DNA of 64,000 bases, taken from the NCBI GenBank assembly GCA_033060915.1, contig CM065394.1, forward strand, positions 27,945,001-28,009,000. Reading direction: 5' to 3'. The notes beneath the pieces are model-generated. The model made no database searches. It was given only the letters and a program-made list of their open reading frames with translations, and was not told where the DNA came from. This document shows, in pieces, positions 11,661-23,026 of the stretch. How positions within the stretch are numbered: the stretch's first letter is position 1; each line of letters begins with the position of its first letter. Made by a program: the position numbers and the translations under genes. The DNA is from Euryodendron excelsum (taxonomy: Eukaryota; Streptophyta; Magnoliopsida; Ericales; Pentaphylacaceae).

Positions 11661-12650
11661 GGAGCTTTTGAAGAAAAAAGCTTGATAAACCCGAAGAATA
11701 TTTTGAAAACGGAGCTTTTGAAGGCGAAAGCTTAAGAAACTCCAAAAATGTTGGAAAGCTAGGCTTTTTGAGGCAAAAGCTTGAAAACTTGAAATTTTTT
11801 GGAAAACAAAGCTTTTGAATGAAAAGCTCAAGAAACCCGAAATTTTTTTTTTTTGAGACTGAACTTTTTGAAGGAAAAAGTTTTTAGAAAACCCGAGAAA
11901 TGATTTGAAGTCAAACTTTTTAAAGGAAAAAGTTAAAAAACCTAGAGGGTACTTTTGAAATAAAACTTTTTGAAGGAAAAAGTTAGAAAACCTAGAAAGG
12001 TGAAAACCATTTGAAGGGGATTCATTTGAACTCGAAATTCAAAGATTTTTTTTTTTTTTTTTTACGAGGGTTAGAAAACTTCTTTTGACTCGAAACTTCG
12101 GAACTCTTGAAGACAAAATGTATCAAAAATTCATTTTGGCTCAAAACTTTGATCTTTTGAAAACAAAATGTGTAGAGAATTCATTTTGACTCGACGCTTT
12201 CAATTTTCTTTTGAAAGCAAAACGTATAGGAAATTCGTTTTGACTTAAAACCTGAATTTTTTGAAGACAAAATTTTTAGAAAATTCATCTTGATTTGAGG
12301 CTTGAACCTTTGAAAGTTTTTAAACTTGATGGTGTTTTTCAAAGGCAGTAGGACTTCTCGTTTTTGAAATTGAGTTGAAATGTGAAACTTTTAGTGGAAT
12401 TTTTTTTTTTCGGATATGAAAATTGATTTTGACTTTCGAAAGTAAGCAAGAGCTTTGATCTTTTGAGTTTAAAACTTTTTGTAAAAATAGTTTTGAAACT
12501 TCTGAAACTGACTTTAAAATTTGAAAGTTTTTGTAGACAAAACCTTGCAAGTTTTTAGACATTTGAAAACTGAATTTTTGGATTTGAAAGAAAGCAAGGG
12601 CTTTTACTTTTTAAAATTGATTTTGAGATAATTCGGTTAGAATTATACCT
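11641..12650 (+). repeat. Degenerate tandem repeats, roughly 50-60 bp
   Basis: Repeating phrases GGAGCTTTTGAAGG.AAAGCTT.A.AAA..C (11655-11950) and then TTTTGAAGACAAAATG...AAAATTCATTTTGACTCG (12060-12290). Open frames in this stretch are repeat artefacts. Confidence 0.6.
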
Positions 12651-12939
12651 GGGTTTCACCTCGAAGATTTGGAGATGATTGAGCCTGTGGAATCATCAGA
12701 GACTATTCTGTGCTTATAATTCTTATGTCTCGGAACTTGAAAGGGGGACATTTGTGCCCTCCTAGATTGAGATTTCTTGAGATTGGAATACTCGGTGGTT
12801 GGATTTTTGTTGACGTAGCTTCTGAGAGGTGGTTCAAGGTTGATATCTTGAAACTGAGTCTTCTTGAACAGACGCTCCGTCTGACGGAATGCTGCTTCTC
12901 TGGGGAGGTTCAAGGTTGATATCTCCTTTTAAAGAGGAA

Positions 12940-13215
12940 AGCTCGAAAACGTGATTTGCTTGTTCGGAAGAAACTCTAAAACTCAATCTGCTTTTTTGGA
13001 GAAAGCTCTAAAACTCAATCTTCTTTTTTGGAGGAAGCTAGAAAACCTAATTTGCTTTTTCGGGGGAAGCTCTGAAACCCAATCTGCTTTTTCGGGGGAA
13101 GCTTTGAAACCCAAATCTGTTTTTTCGGAGGAAGCTCTAAAACCCAATCTGCTTTTTCGGAGAAAGCTCTAAAACCCAATCTGCTTTTTCGAGGGAAGCT
13201 TTGAAACCCAATTTT
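12940..13215 (+). repeat. Minisatellite, about 35-40 bp unit
   Basis: Seven to eight imperfect copies of the phrase AAGCTCTAAAACCCAATCTG followed by CTTTTTCGG(A/G)GG. Both strands stay open through it, giving spurious proteins rich in repeated KLNLLF- or PRKSQIGF-like words. Confidence 0.7.
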
Positions 13216-13815
13216 TGTTGATATAAGGGATTTGCTTGTAGTTTTTTTTGTCTTGAATGTTGGAGAAGATGACATTGGATGCTTTTTGGATTGAGATTTT
13301 TGGAGAGCAATGATCCTTTGATGTGTTGATTGTTGACTTTTGCCTCTGATTGGCATGACAGAATTCTGGGTGAGGTGCTTCCTAGGATTCTTGAATTTGG
13401 TTCTAGAGGGGGTAAGGCCTCATTTTCAAAGGTTTGAGGTATTCAGAAAGTCGAACATCTATAGGTTAGTTTTTCTTGAGTGGATCAACTGGTTTGCAAT
13501 TGAATGACAGGTGTAGGGTGGGCCGTTGCCCCAGTTTTTATGATTCGAAGAGGTCAAGTCTGGCTGATATTAATTGGGGTGGTCGAGGGTGATTCAGTGC
13601 CCCGTTCTCTGTTTCTTGTTGTCTATGGATGACAATTCAGATTTTCTGGGGTGTACGCCATGTCTTTTGCAGAATGTTTGGATTCTGGACAATAAACTTC
13701 TTGGAATATTGTGCTTCTGCTTTGAAATACCTTTTCTTTTGTAATCACCTGAACACTTGTCAATGTTTTTTATTGGATATGTTGTTTGGTATATATTGTA
13801 TAAGTCCACCACAAG
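13215..13815. other. Tat/Ogre-like insertion, no gene seen
   Basis: About 600 bp between two minisatellites. Overlapping short open frames near 13594-13847 show no domain on either strand. Confidence 0.45.
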
Positions 13816-14430
13816 TTAAAATGAATGCACATCATACTTTTGGATGAATGCACAAGTTGATACATGAGGAAATGAATGCATGTCATACTTTTTTATGAAA
13901 GCGCATACATGAACGAAATTGAATGCACATCATATTTTTTGATGAATGCACAGAGATGGATTTTAAATGCATGTCATACTTTTTGATGAATGCACCTAAA
14001 TGAAATTGAACGCATATCATACTTTTTGATGAATGTATAGAGATGGAATTGAATGTACGTCATACTTTTTGATGAATGCACATACATGAATGGAATTGAA
14101 TACATACCATACTTTTTGATGAGTGTATGCACAAGAGTGGAATTGAATGTACGTCATACTTTTTGATTGAGTGCATATACAGGAATGGAATTAGATGCAT
14201 GTCATACTTTTTGATGAATGCACAAGCTTATGCATGAGTAGAATTGAATGCATATCATACTTTTTAATGAATGCATAGGATTATACAAGAGTGGAGTTGA
14301 ATGCATATTATGCTTTTGGATGAATGCACACGTTTATACATGGATGAAATTGAATGCATGTCATACTTTTTGATGAATGCACAAGTTACATATATAGATG
14401 AAGATGGATGCACAGGTTTATCCAGGGATG
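13815..14430 (+). repeat. Minisatellite, about 55-75 bp unit
   Basis: About nine to ten copies of TGAATGCA(T/C)(G/A)TCATACTTTT followed by TGATGAATGCACA and a variable ATACATGAGTGGAATTGAA spacer. Unit length varies through the spacer. Tandem arrays are common inside Tat/Ogre elements. Confidence 0.75.
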
Positions 14431-16370
14431 TATGCCTTAGGATTTGTGTTCATCAGTAGGAGCTATGTCTTAGAATTAGGCAATCTTTTGAACTTTTGTT
14501 CTTCTTTTTGGAATTTTCCTTTCTAATTCTGCCCTTTTCTTGTCAGGATGTGGTAGCACTTGCACCTTCTCAGAGATTCGATCCGTTGACTCATTTTCCC
14601 CATCTCTCTTTTGTTGAAAAGGAAGATTTCTCTGAGTGGACCTCTTGAGCAATAGCCGACACCGCCATTTGGCAAAGCAACCTGTAGCTTCATTCCTCAA
14701 TCTGAGAAGACTTTACTTGGGACCGTAATGTAGGTCAAGTTTAAGGGTTGTAAGAAATGAAGGGATACATAGGCCCAAATCTTTAAATTCAGCTGGGGTT
14801 GTATGAACCAAAATCACCTTTTGCAAAGAATGAATTTTGCCCCTGTATTTACCATTCTTTTTAGACGTTGTTGTTTCTTTGTTCAAGCTTATTTAGACTA
14901 AATAATTTTTCTTGATTTAAGAGGACTTTAATTTGGACCGTAATGTGGGCCAGGTGATGGGGTATTTGAAAGGAAGTATAAAGGCTTAAAACCTATTATA
15001 TTTGCTAGGCTCTTGAAGACCCATGATCACCTTTGGTAAGTGGCTCCTACCTTTGTCGTTCTTTTGGACTTTTCTCTTTGTCAGGAAGTTCGCTTCTGTT
15101 TTGTTCTTCTGTTTTCATCTTAGATGACTCTATATTCTCTTGGAAGTCATCATTGCGTTTGGAAATCATCATCGTCATTTTCATTTTTTCTTTCTTTTTT
15201 TTTTTTTGAAAAACTTGCTATTAGGTTGGTTCCTACAGATGTCATAAATACTGTATTATCTTGGAGATCATCATTCATTTATTGCGCACTTTCTTGGAAA
15301 TTGGCATTCATTCATCGCGCACTCTATTGGAGATCACCATCTGTTTATTGTTCATTCTCTTGAAAGGTACTGTTTACTGCAAGTGCTATTGGAAATCGTC
15401 ATGCATTGATGGTTTTGCCTTGACCCAGTGTGAGCGGTGATCATTAGGTCGGCTAAATGATGAGAATGCGATTGGCTCAAGTGGGCTTTGCAAGGGTTAT
15501 ATTTAACTGTATGATAGAAGAAAAGAGGGCCTCTTTTCATTTCAAGTTGAATTGCTTAGTCTATAAAGCTCTTTCAAAATTTTAGCAACGCCTTAAAAAT
15601 GGTAAATGTTAATTCGCGGATTCATTCCTTGTACGCATTTACCCCACTGTTGGGGGGGGGGGGGGGGGGTGGCTCCTGGTTTGGGCTTTTGAATGGAAAT
15701 CACCTATGGGTCTAGTGGGCTGACCAACGGATTGTTTTTTGTTTGGGAGAATGAAATGATGGCTCCCCTTCATTTTGATGGTTTAGCTGTTTGCTGCTTT
15801 GCCAGGACATCCTTCGGGGGTCACTGTTTGGACTTCAATGAGATATGTGATTGATCCTTATCTCTCACCCCTCTGTATTTCCCTTCTCTCTTCACTTCTT
15901 CTTTTTCTCTCCCCTCTTTTTGGAGTCAGAAACTATTTCTGCTGAAAGCGGTGCTTGCACTATCCCAATCTCCAAGTCAGGGTAAAACATTTTGAAGGGA
16001 AAATTCCTGAAGAAGAAGACATCATTCTTGAGGTGCCATGAGACAATGATATAAATATAAAAACTTTGGATCATTTTCATTTAGATGATGTTATTTTCGT
16101 GCTCAAATTCGAATTGAAAATTGAGAGACGAGTTTGAAAGAAATCCCCCTTTTTCGGAATAAACCCCTCAGACTGGTTTTGAAATCACGTTGACATCTTT
16201 CACACTCTATTTTCCATGAGTGTCATCTGATTGCATAGGGATGGCTTTTTGAGGACTGGTAGAGTGGCAACATGGTGTTGAGATCATGGCTTTACATAAA
16301 TTATGAATTAGGCGGGATTCCAGAGGGATTCTATCGGTTTGACTATGCTATTGGTCCTGAAAAAATAAAA
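14430..16370. other. Tat/Ogre-like insertion, non-coding, with G18 tract
   Basis: No protein recognised. The phrase GGACCGTAATGTAGGTCAAG (14720) recurs at 14936 (GGACCGTAATGTGGGCCAGG) about 215 bp later, and CATTCATTTATTGCGCAC/CATTCATTCATCGCGCAC recur at 15270-15320. 15652-15669 is an uninterrupted run of 18 G. These are element sequences of undetermined position (U5 or untranslated interior). Confidence 0.5.
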
Positions 16371-16377
16371 ACAAAAT

Positions 16378-17535
16378 GCAGTTAGCATGTGAAGTTGAAG
16401 GTTTTATGCAATGCATGTCCTATGGAGGTCCCTTCTTTGAGGGAATCTAAGCATGCTGTTGAGTCCATTTTGGAGGTAGGATTTTACCCCTGTGTGTAAT
16501 ATAATACCTCTTCGGCATGGGCGGGTTGATATTTCTTTATTTAGGAAATCCCGTCTCCATGGACTGAGAGAGATTTAGGCATCTCTTGAGATATGATTCT
16601 ATGCATGCCATGAATCCTTAGGGTTGGAGGAACCCTTAGAGGTTTAGGTAGGTTTGATTAGCATAAGATTGGATCATCCCTTTCTCTCTACGGTTGATTG
16701 AATGCATAAGAATGCAATGGCTAGAGTTTCTTGGCACTCTTGTCTTGGGATGGATGTTAATGTGTGAGCCTAATAGTAATTATATGGACAGCATAATGGC
16801 AATGAATAAGCAGTTTAGAAGACCCCCTTTTCATTCTTGGTTCACCCTCTGACCCTCTTGGCCTTTGTAGGCTAGGGAGAAGACAATGAGAATGTAAAAA
16901 GAAAAACAAAAAGGAGAGGTTAGTGCCTTTAGATTGAAGGTTTTTATGTAATGCATGTCTTAGGGGTGCCCCTACTTTGAGAGGGGTACTAAGCATGATG
17001 TGTTGGCTCACTTTTGGAGATAGGGGGTTGCCCCTGCATGCAATACTGTACCTGTGCCTATTCATTCATCCATTCATAGATTCATTCATTCATTTGACAA
17101 TAAGAACAATTTTATTAAGATGAATTCTTTTTTGTACATAAAATTTTCTCAAGAATACATAGAAATGGGGAGGGGAAACATTTTCCTTGGGACTTTCACC
17201 TATTTCTACATTTACATTATAGGATCCTAAACTACTCTTGAGCCTCCAGATTCGCCTTGTTGGTAGGAGCCCTTGATTTGAATTGCTTCCTTATCTCCTT
17301 GGCAACCCTATCTCTATGAGTGAAGAGGGATTAGGGCCCCTCTTTATGAGATGACTTTGATGCATGCCATGAATCCTTAGGGTCTCATAGTACCCTTGGG
17401 AGTTTTGGGTTGGCTTGAATTAGACGAGAAGGTTTTTGAGCCTTTCTCTAGGGGTTGATTGGATGCATGAAGATGCAATGACTTGAGTTACTTTGAGAAC
17501 TCTTGTCTTGAAGTGAGTTCCGATGCGTGAGCAGT
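16378..17535. repeat. Two-copy internal duplication (~540 bp apart)
   Basis: 16385-16760 and 16925-17540 share, in the same order, TTTTATGCAATGCATGTC..., CTAAGCATG(C/A)TG, GATGCATGCCATGAATCC-like and GATTG(A/G)ATGCAT(A/G)A.. phrases. They are diverged, with extra sequence in the second copy (17060-17300). On the minus strand this would be the untranslated interior beyond the primer-binding site. Confidence 0.6.
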
Positions 17536-17539
17536 TATG

Positions 17540-18328
17540 ATGCATGTACATTGAAGCAGCAAGAATTAAATAGCATAACAGCCGGGTTTAAACAAAATTT
17601 ATAAGGAAAAATAAAGCGGTCGCCCTTTCCTCCTTAATTTTGAAATTGATGCGTGTGTCCTAAATCTGGTAGAGGTTCGGCTATGTATGGGGTGCTACAT
17701 GAGCATGAGGTTGGGGGTTTACTAATGCTTCCTAAAAAGTTCGGTCCCTGAACCTTTAAACCTCCGGCGTCCACCCCGGAAGGGTGAACTCCATCTTTGG
17801 TTGATGGTTCGAGTGGGGGAACTATCAAGAGACCGTAGGCTAACAAACTGACACAGCATCCGCCTACAGTCAATATACTGTTCCCCCTTCTATCTAGAAG
17901 GGTAGCAACCAGGTAATACATGTAAGATGCAAATGCAAGTGAGCACACCAAGTGTGTGTAGAATTTTTGAAAATAGAGGAAATGACCCAACAACACATAT
18001 CACATTCTGTTCATTCATTCACATACATAACAATAAATAAGACATGAAACAAAAATGTGAACAAAGGTCCACCTACAAAAGACAAATGCAAAGAGTTAAT
18101 AACTTTTCAAAAAACTCAATGTAAGATAAAATGGATGGTCAATGCAAAAGCAAGATTGTAGGCAATGAATGCAAGCGATGACACTTATTTGAAAATCATT
18201 TTGAAAAATAGGATTTGCTTTGGAAACTCGAAAAATTTGAAGAGTGGATAAAACTTGGACAAAGTAACCGGAAATTCTGGGTGAGTGAAAGGTGAATAGA
18301 CATGTTAGTGGCCTAACCCTCTAAGTGT
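17540..18328 (-). other. Leader downstream of the inner LTR
   Basis: The element interior that would be transcribed from the inner minus-strand LTR. A 120-codon open frame (17634-17996) starts with a hydrophobic stretch but matches no family I recognise. It may be chance and is not called a gene. Confidence 0.45.
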
Positions 18329-18347
18329 CCCCAGTGGAGTCGCCAGC
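18329..18347 (-). other. Primer-binding site, Tat/Ogre type
   Basis: The minus strand reads GCTGGCGACTCCACTGGGG immediately after LTR end GCGCGACA. The TGGCGACTCCACTGGGG word next to an LTR is characteristic of Tat/Ogre-lineage Ty3/gypsy elements. It shows that 18348-23026 is a 5' LTR with its internal region to the left. Confidence 0.7.
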
Positions 18348-19699
18348 TGTCGCGCCCCGATTTTTGGGTGTCCAAGGTCCTTTTGGCTTGGAGACAAAAA
18401 GTACGAAACTCTGTCACTAGAACTCATTCTCTTAGAAGGACAAGTGTGACTAGGTTTGAAAATTGATTTGACTAAGGGCTTTTTAGAAAAATAGAAGTCG
18501 CCACCTAACTTGATTAAGGTGAGTTAGGGCACCTAAAACTAAGTGTTAATCCGAAGATTAAACTTAGGGTTTTTTTTTTTGGAAAGGTTTTGAAAACTCC
18601 CTCAAGAGAGAGTTTTTAAGAAAATAGGTCGTTTGGCAACCTTTAGAAAGATTTAAGCCCTTTTGGAAAATAAATCCATTTTGGTCATTTGAAAATAGAA
18701 ATCTATGGTTCGGGAGTTGGTTACATGTAGGGAAGACATCCTAAGATCATCACCCTACCCCGCCCTTTCAGTACCTACATGTCTAATCACTCTTTGTTCA
18801 CTCACTAGAATAACCAGTTACCGTTGTCCACTTAATATCCACTTTAGAATTTTGAAAACAGGGTTTAGTCATCACTTTTCAGATGGATGATGCATGATGC
18901 AAGTTTTTAGAAGAAGTTTGAAAATAATGGGGGTTTCGAAAGAGTTTGGAATAGAAACTTTGAATTGATTGGAATTTTTGAAAAGGAGATTGGAGTTGAA
19001 ATAAATGTTATGACCACACATTTAAGTTTGCCTACGTATCTCATTTGGCAAGAATCAGGTCATTCGTAGTTCGGGCAAGAGTCCGATGAAAAATAGGCGC
19101 ATCAAGGCCTTTAGAATGTTCGAAGGTACTTTGGGATCTTTGGAAAAGTTTAAGATGCTTTGAGGTCTTTGGAAAAGTTTAAAACACTTTGAGGTCTTTG
19201 GAAATTGAAGACACTTTGTGGTCTCGGAAGTTTTGACTTGAAATTAGATGGTGAGATGTTTTGAAAATATTTTTAGATCAACTTAAGGGAGTTTTGGAAA
19301 AATGCTTTGGCATGAATCAAGAAAACTTGAAAGTGTTTTTGAAGTCTTGTTTTGAAAATCATGGAGGCATGATTTTAGAATGTTTTGATGAATTAGTTTT
19401 TGAAAGTGGTTTTTGGAAATGGCTAAGGGTTTGGAATCCTAATATGGACAACCTTAGAGGTTGTTCTTGATTTATCACTTGTCCTTGAAATCCCTAACCA
19501 TGAGAGGGCTAGGGACACCTTAGGTTTGTGATCTTTTGAAAATATTTTTGGAAATGCCTTGAAGATGGAGTGTAGGAACATTTGAAAAGTTTATGGAGTT
19601 GATTTTTTGAAATCATGCGAGTAGGGGGTATTGGAGAAGTGGATAATGAGAATAGTTTAAAATTGGAAGATCATTCAAAAAGGGTTTATGAGTTGGAAC

Positions 19700-19990
19700 C
19701 TTGAAGCATGTTAACCTATGTTGGGTTAGCTTATGGTCAAGGGTGACCTAAGGTTAACTAACTTGGGTTAGGTTAACCTAGCGTTAAGATGACCTTTGGT
19801 TAACTAACTTGAGTTAGATTAACCTAAGGTGAGTGAACTAGGGTCATGTTAACCTAGGGTTGGATAATTAGGGTCAAGTTAACCTAGGGTTGGTTAACTA
19901 AGGTCAAGTTAATCTAGGGTTGGTCAATTTGGGTCAAGTTAGCCCAGGTTTGGACAACTAGGGTCAAGTTAACCTAGGGTTGGATTGGAA
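19700..19990. repeat. Minisatellite, ~30-bp unit
   Basis: About nine degenerate copies of AGTTAACCTAGGGTTGG followed by (T/A)(T/A)AACTA(G/A)GGTCA. The CCTAGGGTT core resembles but is not the plant telomere repeat. It lies in the transcribed (R-U5) half of the inner LTR. Confidence 0.75.
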
Positions 19991-21200
19991 AATAGTTTTA
20001 GAAGTTGGTTTAATGCACTTTTGGAAAGAGTTTTGAAAAACAAAACATGTTATGTAATGGACTTTGGTGGACAACTCTTTTGAAGATCATTTCCATGAAA
20101 ATTTTGATTCTAGCCAAGAGTATGGTTTATATGGGTGATGATTGGAGACCATTCCAAGGAAGGGTCTCTCATGGCCATTATAACCTTTATCTTGGCAAGG
20201 GTGGGGATTTTAAAAATCAACATAATGATGGCAACTTTTGAGAAATCATTTTTTATGTAAAGATAGAGAGAATGCATTTTTTAAAATCATTTTTTGAGAA
20301 GAATTTTGAAAATAATTTTTCAAGAAAAACATTCCATCAAGAGAGGGTTTATATGGCTAAACAAAAGAGAGACCACTCAAAAGAGGGTTTCATGGGGCCA
20401 TTCCAACCACTATACTTGAAAGAGTGGAAATCTTGAAAATTAGAGAAATGGAAAGCAACCTTTATGCAAATTAAAATGCAATGATGCCAAAATGAGAGTT
20501 AGGGGTTAGTAGGGGTTTTTCTAAGCTTGAAGGAGCCAACTTTTGGAACAATTTTTAAAAGAAATATGAAGCTTGGAAATGGCATGAAAATAAGAGTAAT
20601 GTTAGCATTGTAGAGCATGGTGATAGGCATAAAAATGAAACCAAGCACATAAGACATGAGCAAAATAGTAATATGCAAGGGGTCATGATCACATACAAGG
20701 CTTTTAGGCTTCACCACATAAACAAGGGGCTCCTAGGCCATACCATCTTAAAGTAGGCAAGTGAGAGGTCCCCCTACACGGTGGCTCTCACTTGCTTTCC
20801 TCTAGGCATGATCTAAGAGCCCTCTTGGCTCAAGTATGCAAGAATGAGGGGTTGTAAATGTGGATTAAAATAGAGAATAGCCTAAGTAGGCTAGGAGGGA
20901 GAAGAGAAGAGTGGGGGAAGACACAAATGTAAAAGAGATACCACCTTTTACCTTCAACACACTTGTAATCTTCAATGGATGTCTTGATTGGAGCTTGAGG
21001 GCCTTCAAAAGGGCTTGGAGGGTTGGAAGTGAGTTTTTGATGGTGTATAAGGCTTTATAAATGAAGTGTATAGGCTTGAGGATGGTAGAATCTAGTCTAA
21101 GTGTTGGAGGGGTGAAGTGTGTATAGAGATTTGCAGTTCTAGAGTGATTTCAATAGAGTTTTGCATCAATTTTCGGTGTCTGAATATGTAAGGGGGGTCT

Positions 21201-21290
21201 GGTATTTATAGGCAAAATTTTTTGACACTGGCGCATGTGTTACATGCGCCTGTGTAAATTTTACACAGGCGCATGTCCTACATGCGCGGG
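21201..21290 (-). promoter_or_regulatory. Inner LTR promoter: hairpin cluster plus TATA
   Basis: On the minus strand, CCTATAAATACC (21212-21201) is preceded by nested inverted repeats at 21228-21290: GGCGCATGT..ACATGCGCC, CCTGTGTAAA..TTTACACAGG-like and GCGCATGT..ACATGCGC. Spacing to the TATA box is shorter (about 15 bp) than in the outer LTR, and the arm sequences differ. Confidence 0.6.
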
Positions 21291-21579
21291 TACTATTCCA
21301 TTGGGAGAATGCCACGTGGCACCCAGTGTATTGGTTAAATCTAGATTGTTGATCAAAATTTGGTCAATCTGATCAAAATTTGAGCACATGTAGCATACTC
21401 TCCATCACTAGGAAGGTTCGTTTAAACTTTGTCTCGATAATTGAGCCAACCGGCAAAGTTTTGGGAAAATCGGCCGCACCCGGGATGTTCTCCTAGGGCT
21501 TCTGGTGAACTTTCATATTTTTAGAAAGTTTAAATTATGTTTGGAAGTGTGAGATATCGTCTTGGGAAACGTGCATAAA

Positions 21580-22030
21580 AGGACATTTTTGTGGAGCGTC
21601 TGTGATATGCTCCGAGGGTGTTCGAAAGTGGTTGTTTTCGTATCATGTGATCGAGGCCTTCGGGAAGCGACCTATTCGATCGGACCGTACCGACGGAAGG
21701 TACTCCAAAAATATTTTTAGAAATTCCTAAATTTACGCATTTCTCAAGTCGTTTGACGGTACATTTTAATAAGGGAATTGGAAAAAAAGTCAACCTTGGC
21801 GGAGCGTCTGCAAGATGCTGCAGGGGTTGTCAAAAGTAACAGGGTTTGAGCCATACGATGAAGGGCTTCGGGAAGCGATCTATCCGATCAAGCCATATCG
21901 ATGGAAAGATCTATGAACGAGCTTTCGAGAATTCCCTGATTTACGCATTTTTCAAGTCAGTTGGCGGTGTGTTATAACCAGGGAATCAGGAGAAAAGACA
22001 ATTAAGGCGGAGCGTCTGCAAGACGCTCCA
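21580..22030. repeat. ~207-bp tandem repeat in LTR U3
   Basis: GCGGAGCGTCTG(C/T)(A/G)A.ATGCT... recurs at about 21593, 21799 and 22008. Between copies lie CTTCGGGAAGCGA(C/T)CTAT(T/C)CGATC and TTTACGCATTT.TCAAGTC phrases. About 2.3 copies. Confidence 0.7.
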
Positions 22031-22524
22031 GAGAACTTTTATTGATTCATGTGCGTTAAATGTCGTAGGGTCCTCCTTGGGTTAAACAAGGGTGTATGGT
22101 GAAAACCCTTTGCTCGAAATCCCAGGACCAGTGTTGTTTTGGGGCATGTTTGGGATGCTAGGGGCAAAATGGTCATTTTGGTCAGGATTGGCTGGAAATA
22201 GTTAGGAATGGTTTGGTGTGTTGTGTTAAGTGTGTAGGGTTGTTCAGGGATGGTTTTGGGAGAATCTTTTACTGTTCGACGGGGTTTGTGCAGTGCTAAG
22301 GTGTTTAGGGGCAAAACGGTCATTTTGACCGGAGTGAGCCAGAATAGGACTGGAACTGGACCAAATGGCGTGCGGGGGACGCCTAATGGTTTAAGAACAC
22401 TTTGGAAGGATGGACTTATCATTTTGAGGGATTTTAAACTTTCTCAAAACGTGCTTGGAGGCCCTAGAGGCAGGTTTGGTTATTTTTCACTGAGTCGGCT
22501 AGCAGGCGCCAGTGTTGACCTAGG

Positions 22525-22870
22525 TGTTGGTTCCCAAGACCGCCCGGTCTCCAAAAACTACTTGTGCGGTGTTGGTCTCTAAGAACGCCCGGTCTTAGAG
22601 AGCTACCTATAGGGGTGGTGTTAGTTCCTGAGAATGCCTGGTCCCAAAAAGCTATCTGGAATGGTGGTGTTGGTCTCTGAGAACGCTTAGTCTCGGAGAA
22701 CTACCAAATGACAGACATTCTACATTGGCGGGCTAGCGGGCGCCAGAAGTGAACCGTCTGGAATTTGATGAGTTGTTGGTCCCCGAGATCACCTGATCCC
22801 GGGAAGCTACCTAGATGGCGTTGGTTTCCAAGACTGCCTGGTCCGGAAAGCTGCCTGTAATAATGGTGCT
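22525..22870. repeat. ~60-bp tandem repeat with hairpin-forming units
   Basis: Five to six copies of TGTTGGT(T/C)(C/T)C(C/T)(A/G)AGA, CGCC(C/T)GGTC, then C..A.AGCTACC. Each unit can pair GAGACC-like with GGTCT-like words. The second half of the unit carries a GTGGTGTTGG link. Confidence 0.65.
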
Positions 22871-23026
22871 TACGGCTCCAACGGGTCCTTGTGGGTTCGA
22901 GAAGCGACTAATTGGTTGGATATGAGATTGAAAGGCTCGTCTTGAACCTGTATGTGTTGTGATGTTTGGAAAACTTAGCTCGGTCGAGCCGAAGATTGCC
23001 GACCAGGCAAAAATAGGGTGATTACA

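Larger units (their letters stand above)
18348..23026 (-). repeat. Complete 4.68-kb Tat/Ogre-like 5' LTR
   Basis: The minus strand starts TGTAATCACCCTATTTTTGC (23026) and ends CGGGGCGCGACA (18348), followed by the primer-binding site. A TATA box lies at 21201-21212, giving about 1.8 kb of U3 and 2.8 kb of R-U5. Such long LTRs are known for Ogre-type elements. The U3 holds three tandem arrays (21590-22030, 22130-22330, 22525-22870), and R-U5 holds one (19700-19990). The base order after 23026 (GCTAG) has no partner at 18343-18347, as expected if the other border lies elsewhere. Confidence 0.75.

Noticed and set aside
12951..13356. Overlapping open frames on both strands
   Set aside because: They are translations of a minisatellite; the repeating peptides follow the DNA unit.
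13815..14430. Regularly spaced repeats that might be a CRISPR-like array
   Set aside because: Unit length varies, spacers are related to one another, and the context is a plant retroelement.
17634..17996. 120-codon open frame with hydrophobic N-terminus, possible Ogre ORF1
   Set aside because: No similarity to ORF1 or gag that I can see, and no support beyond being open.
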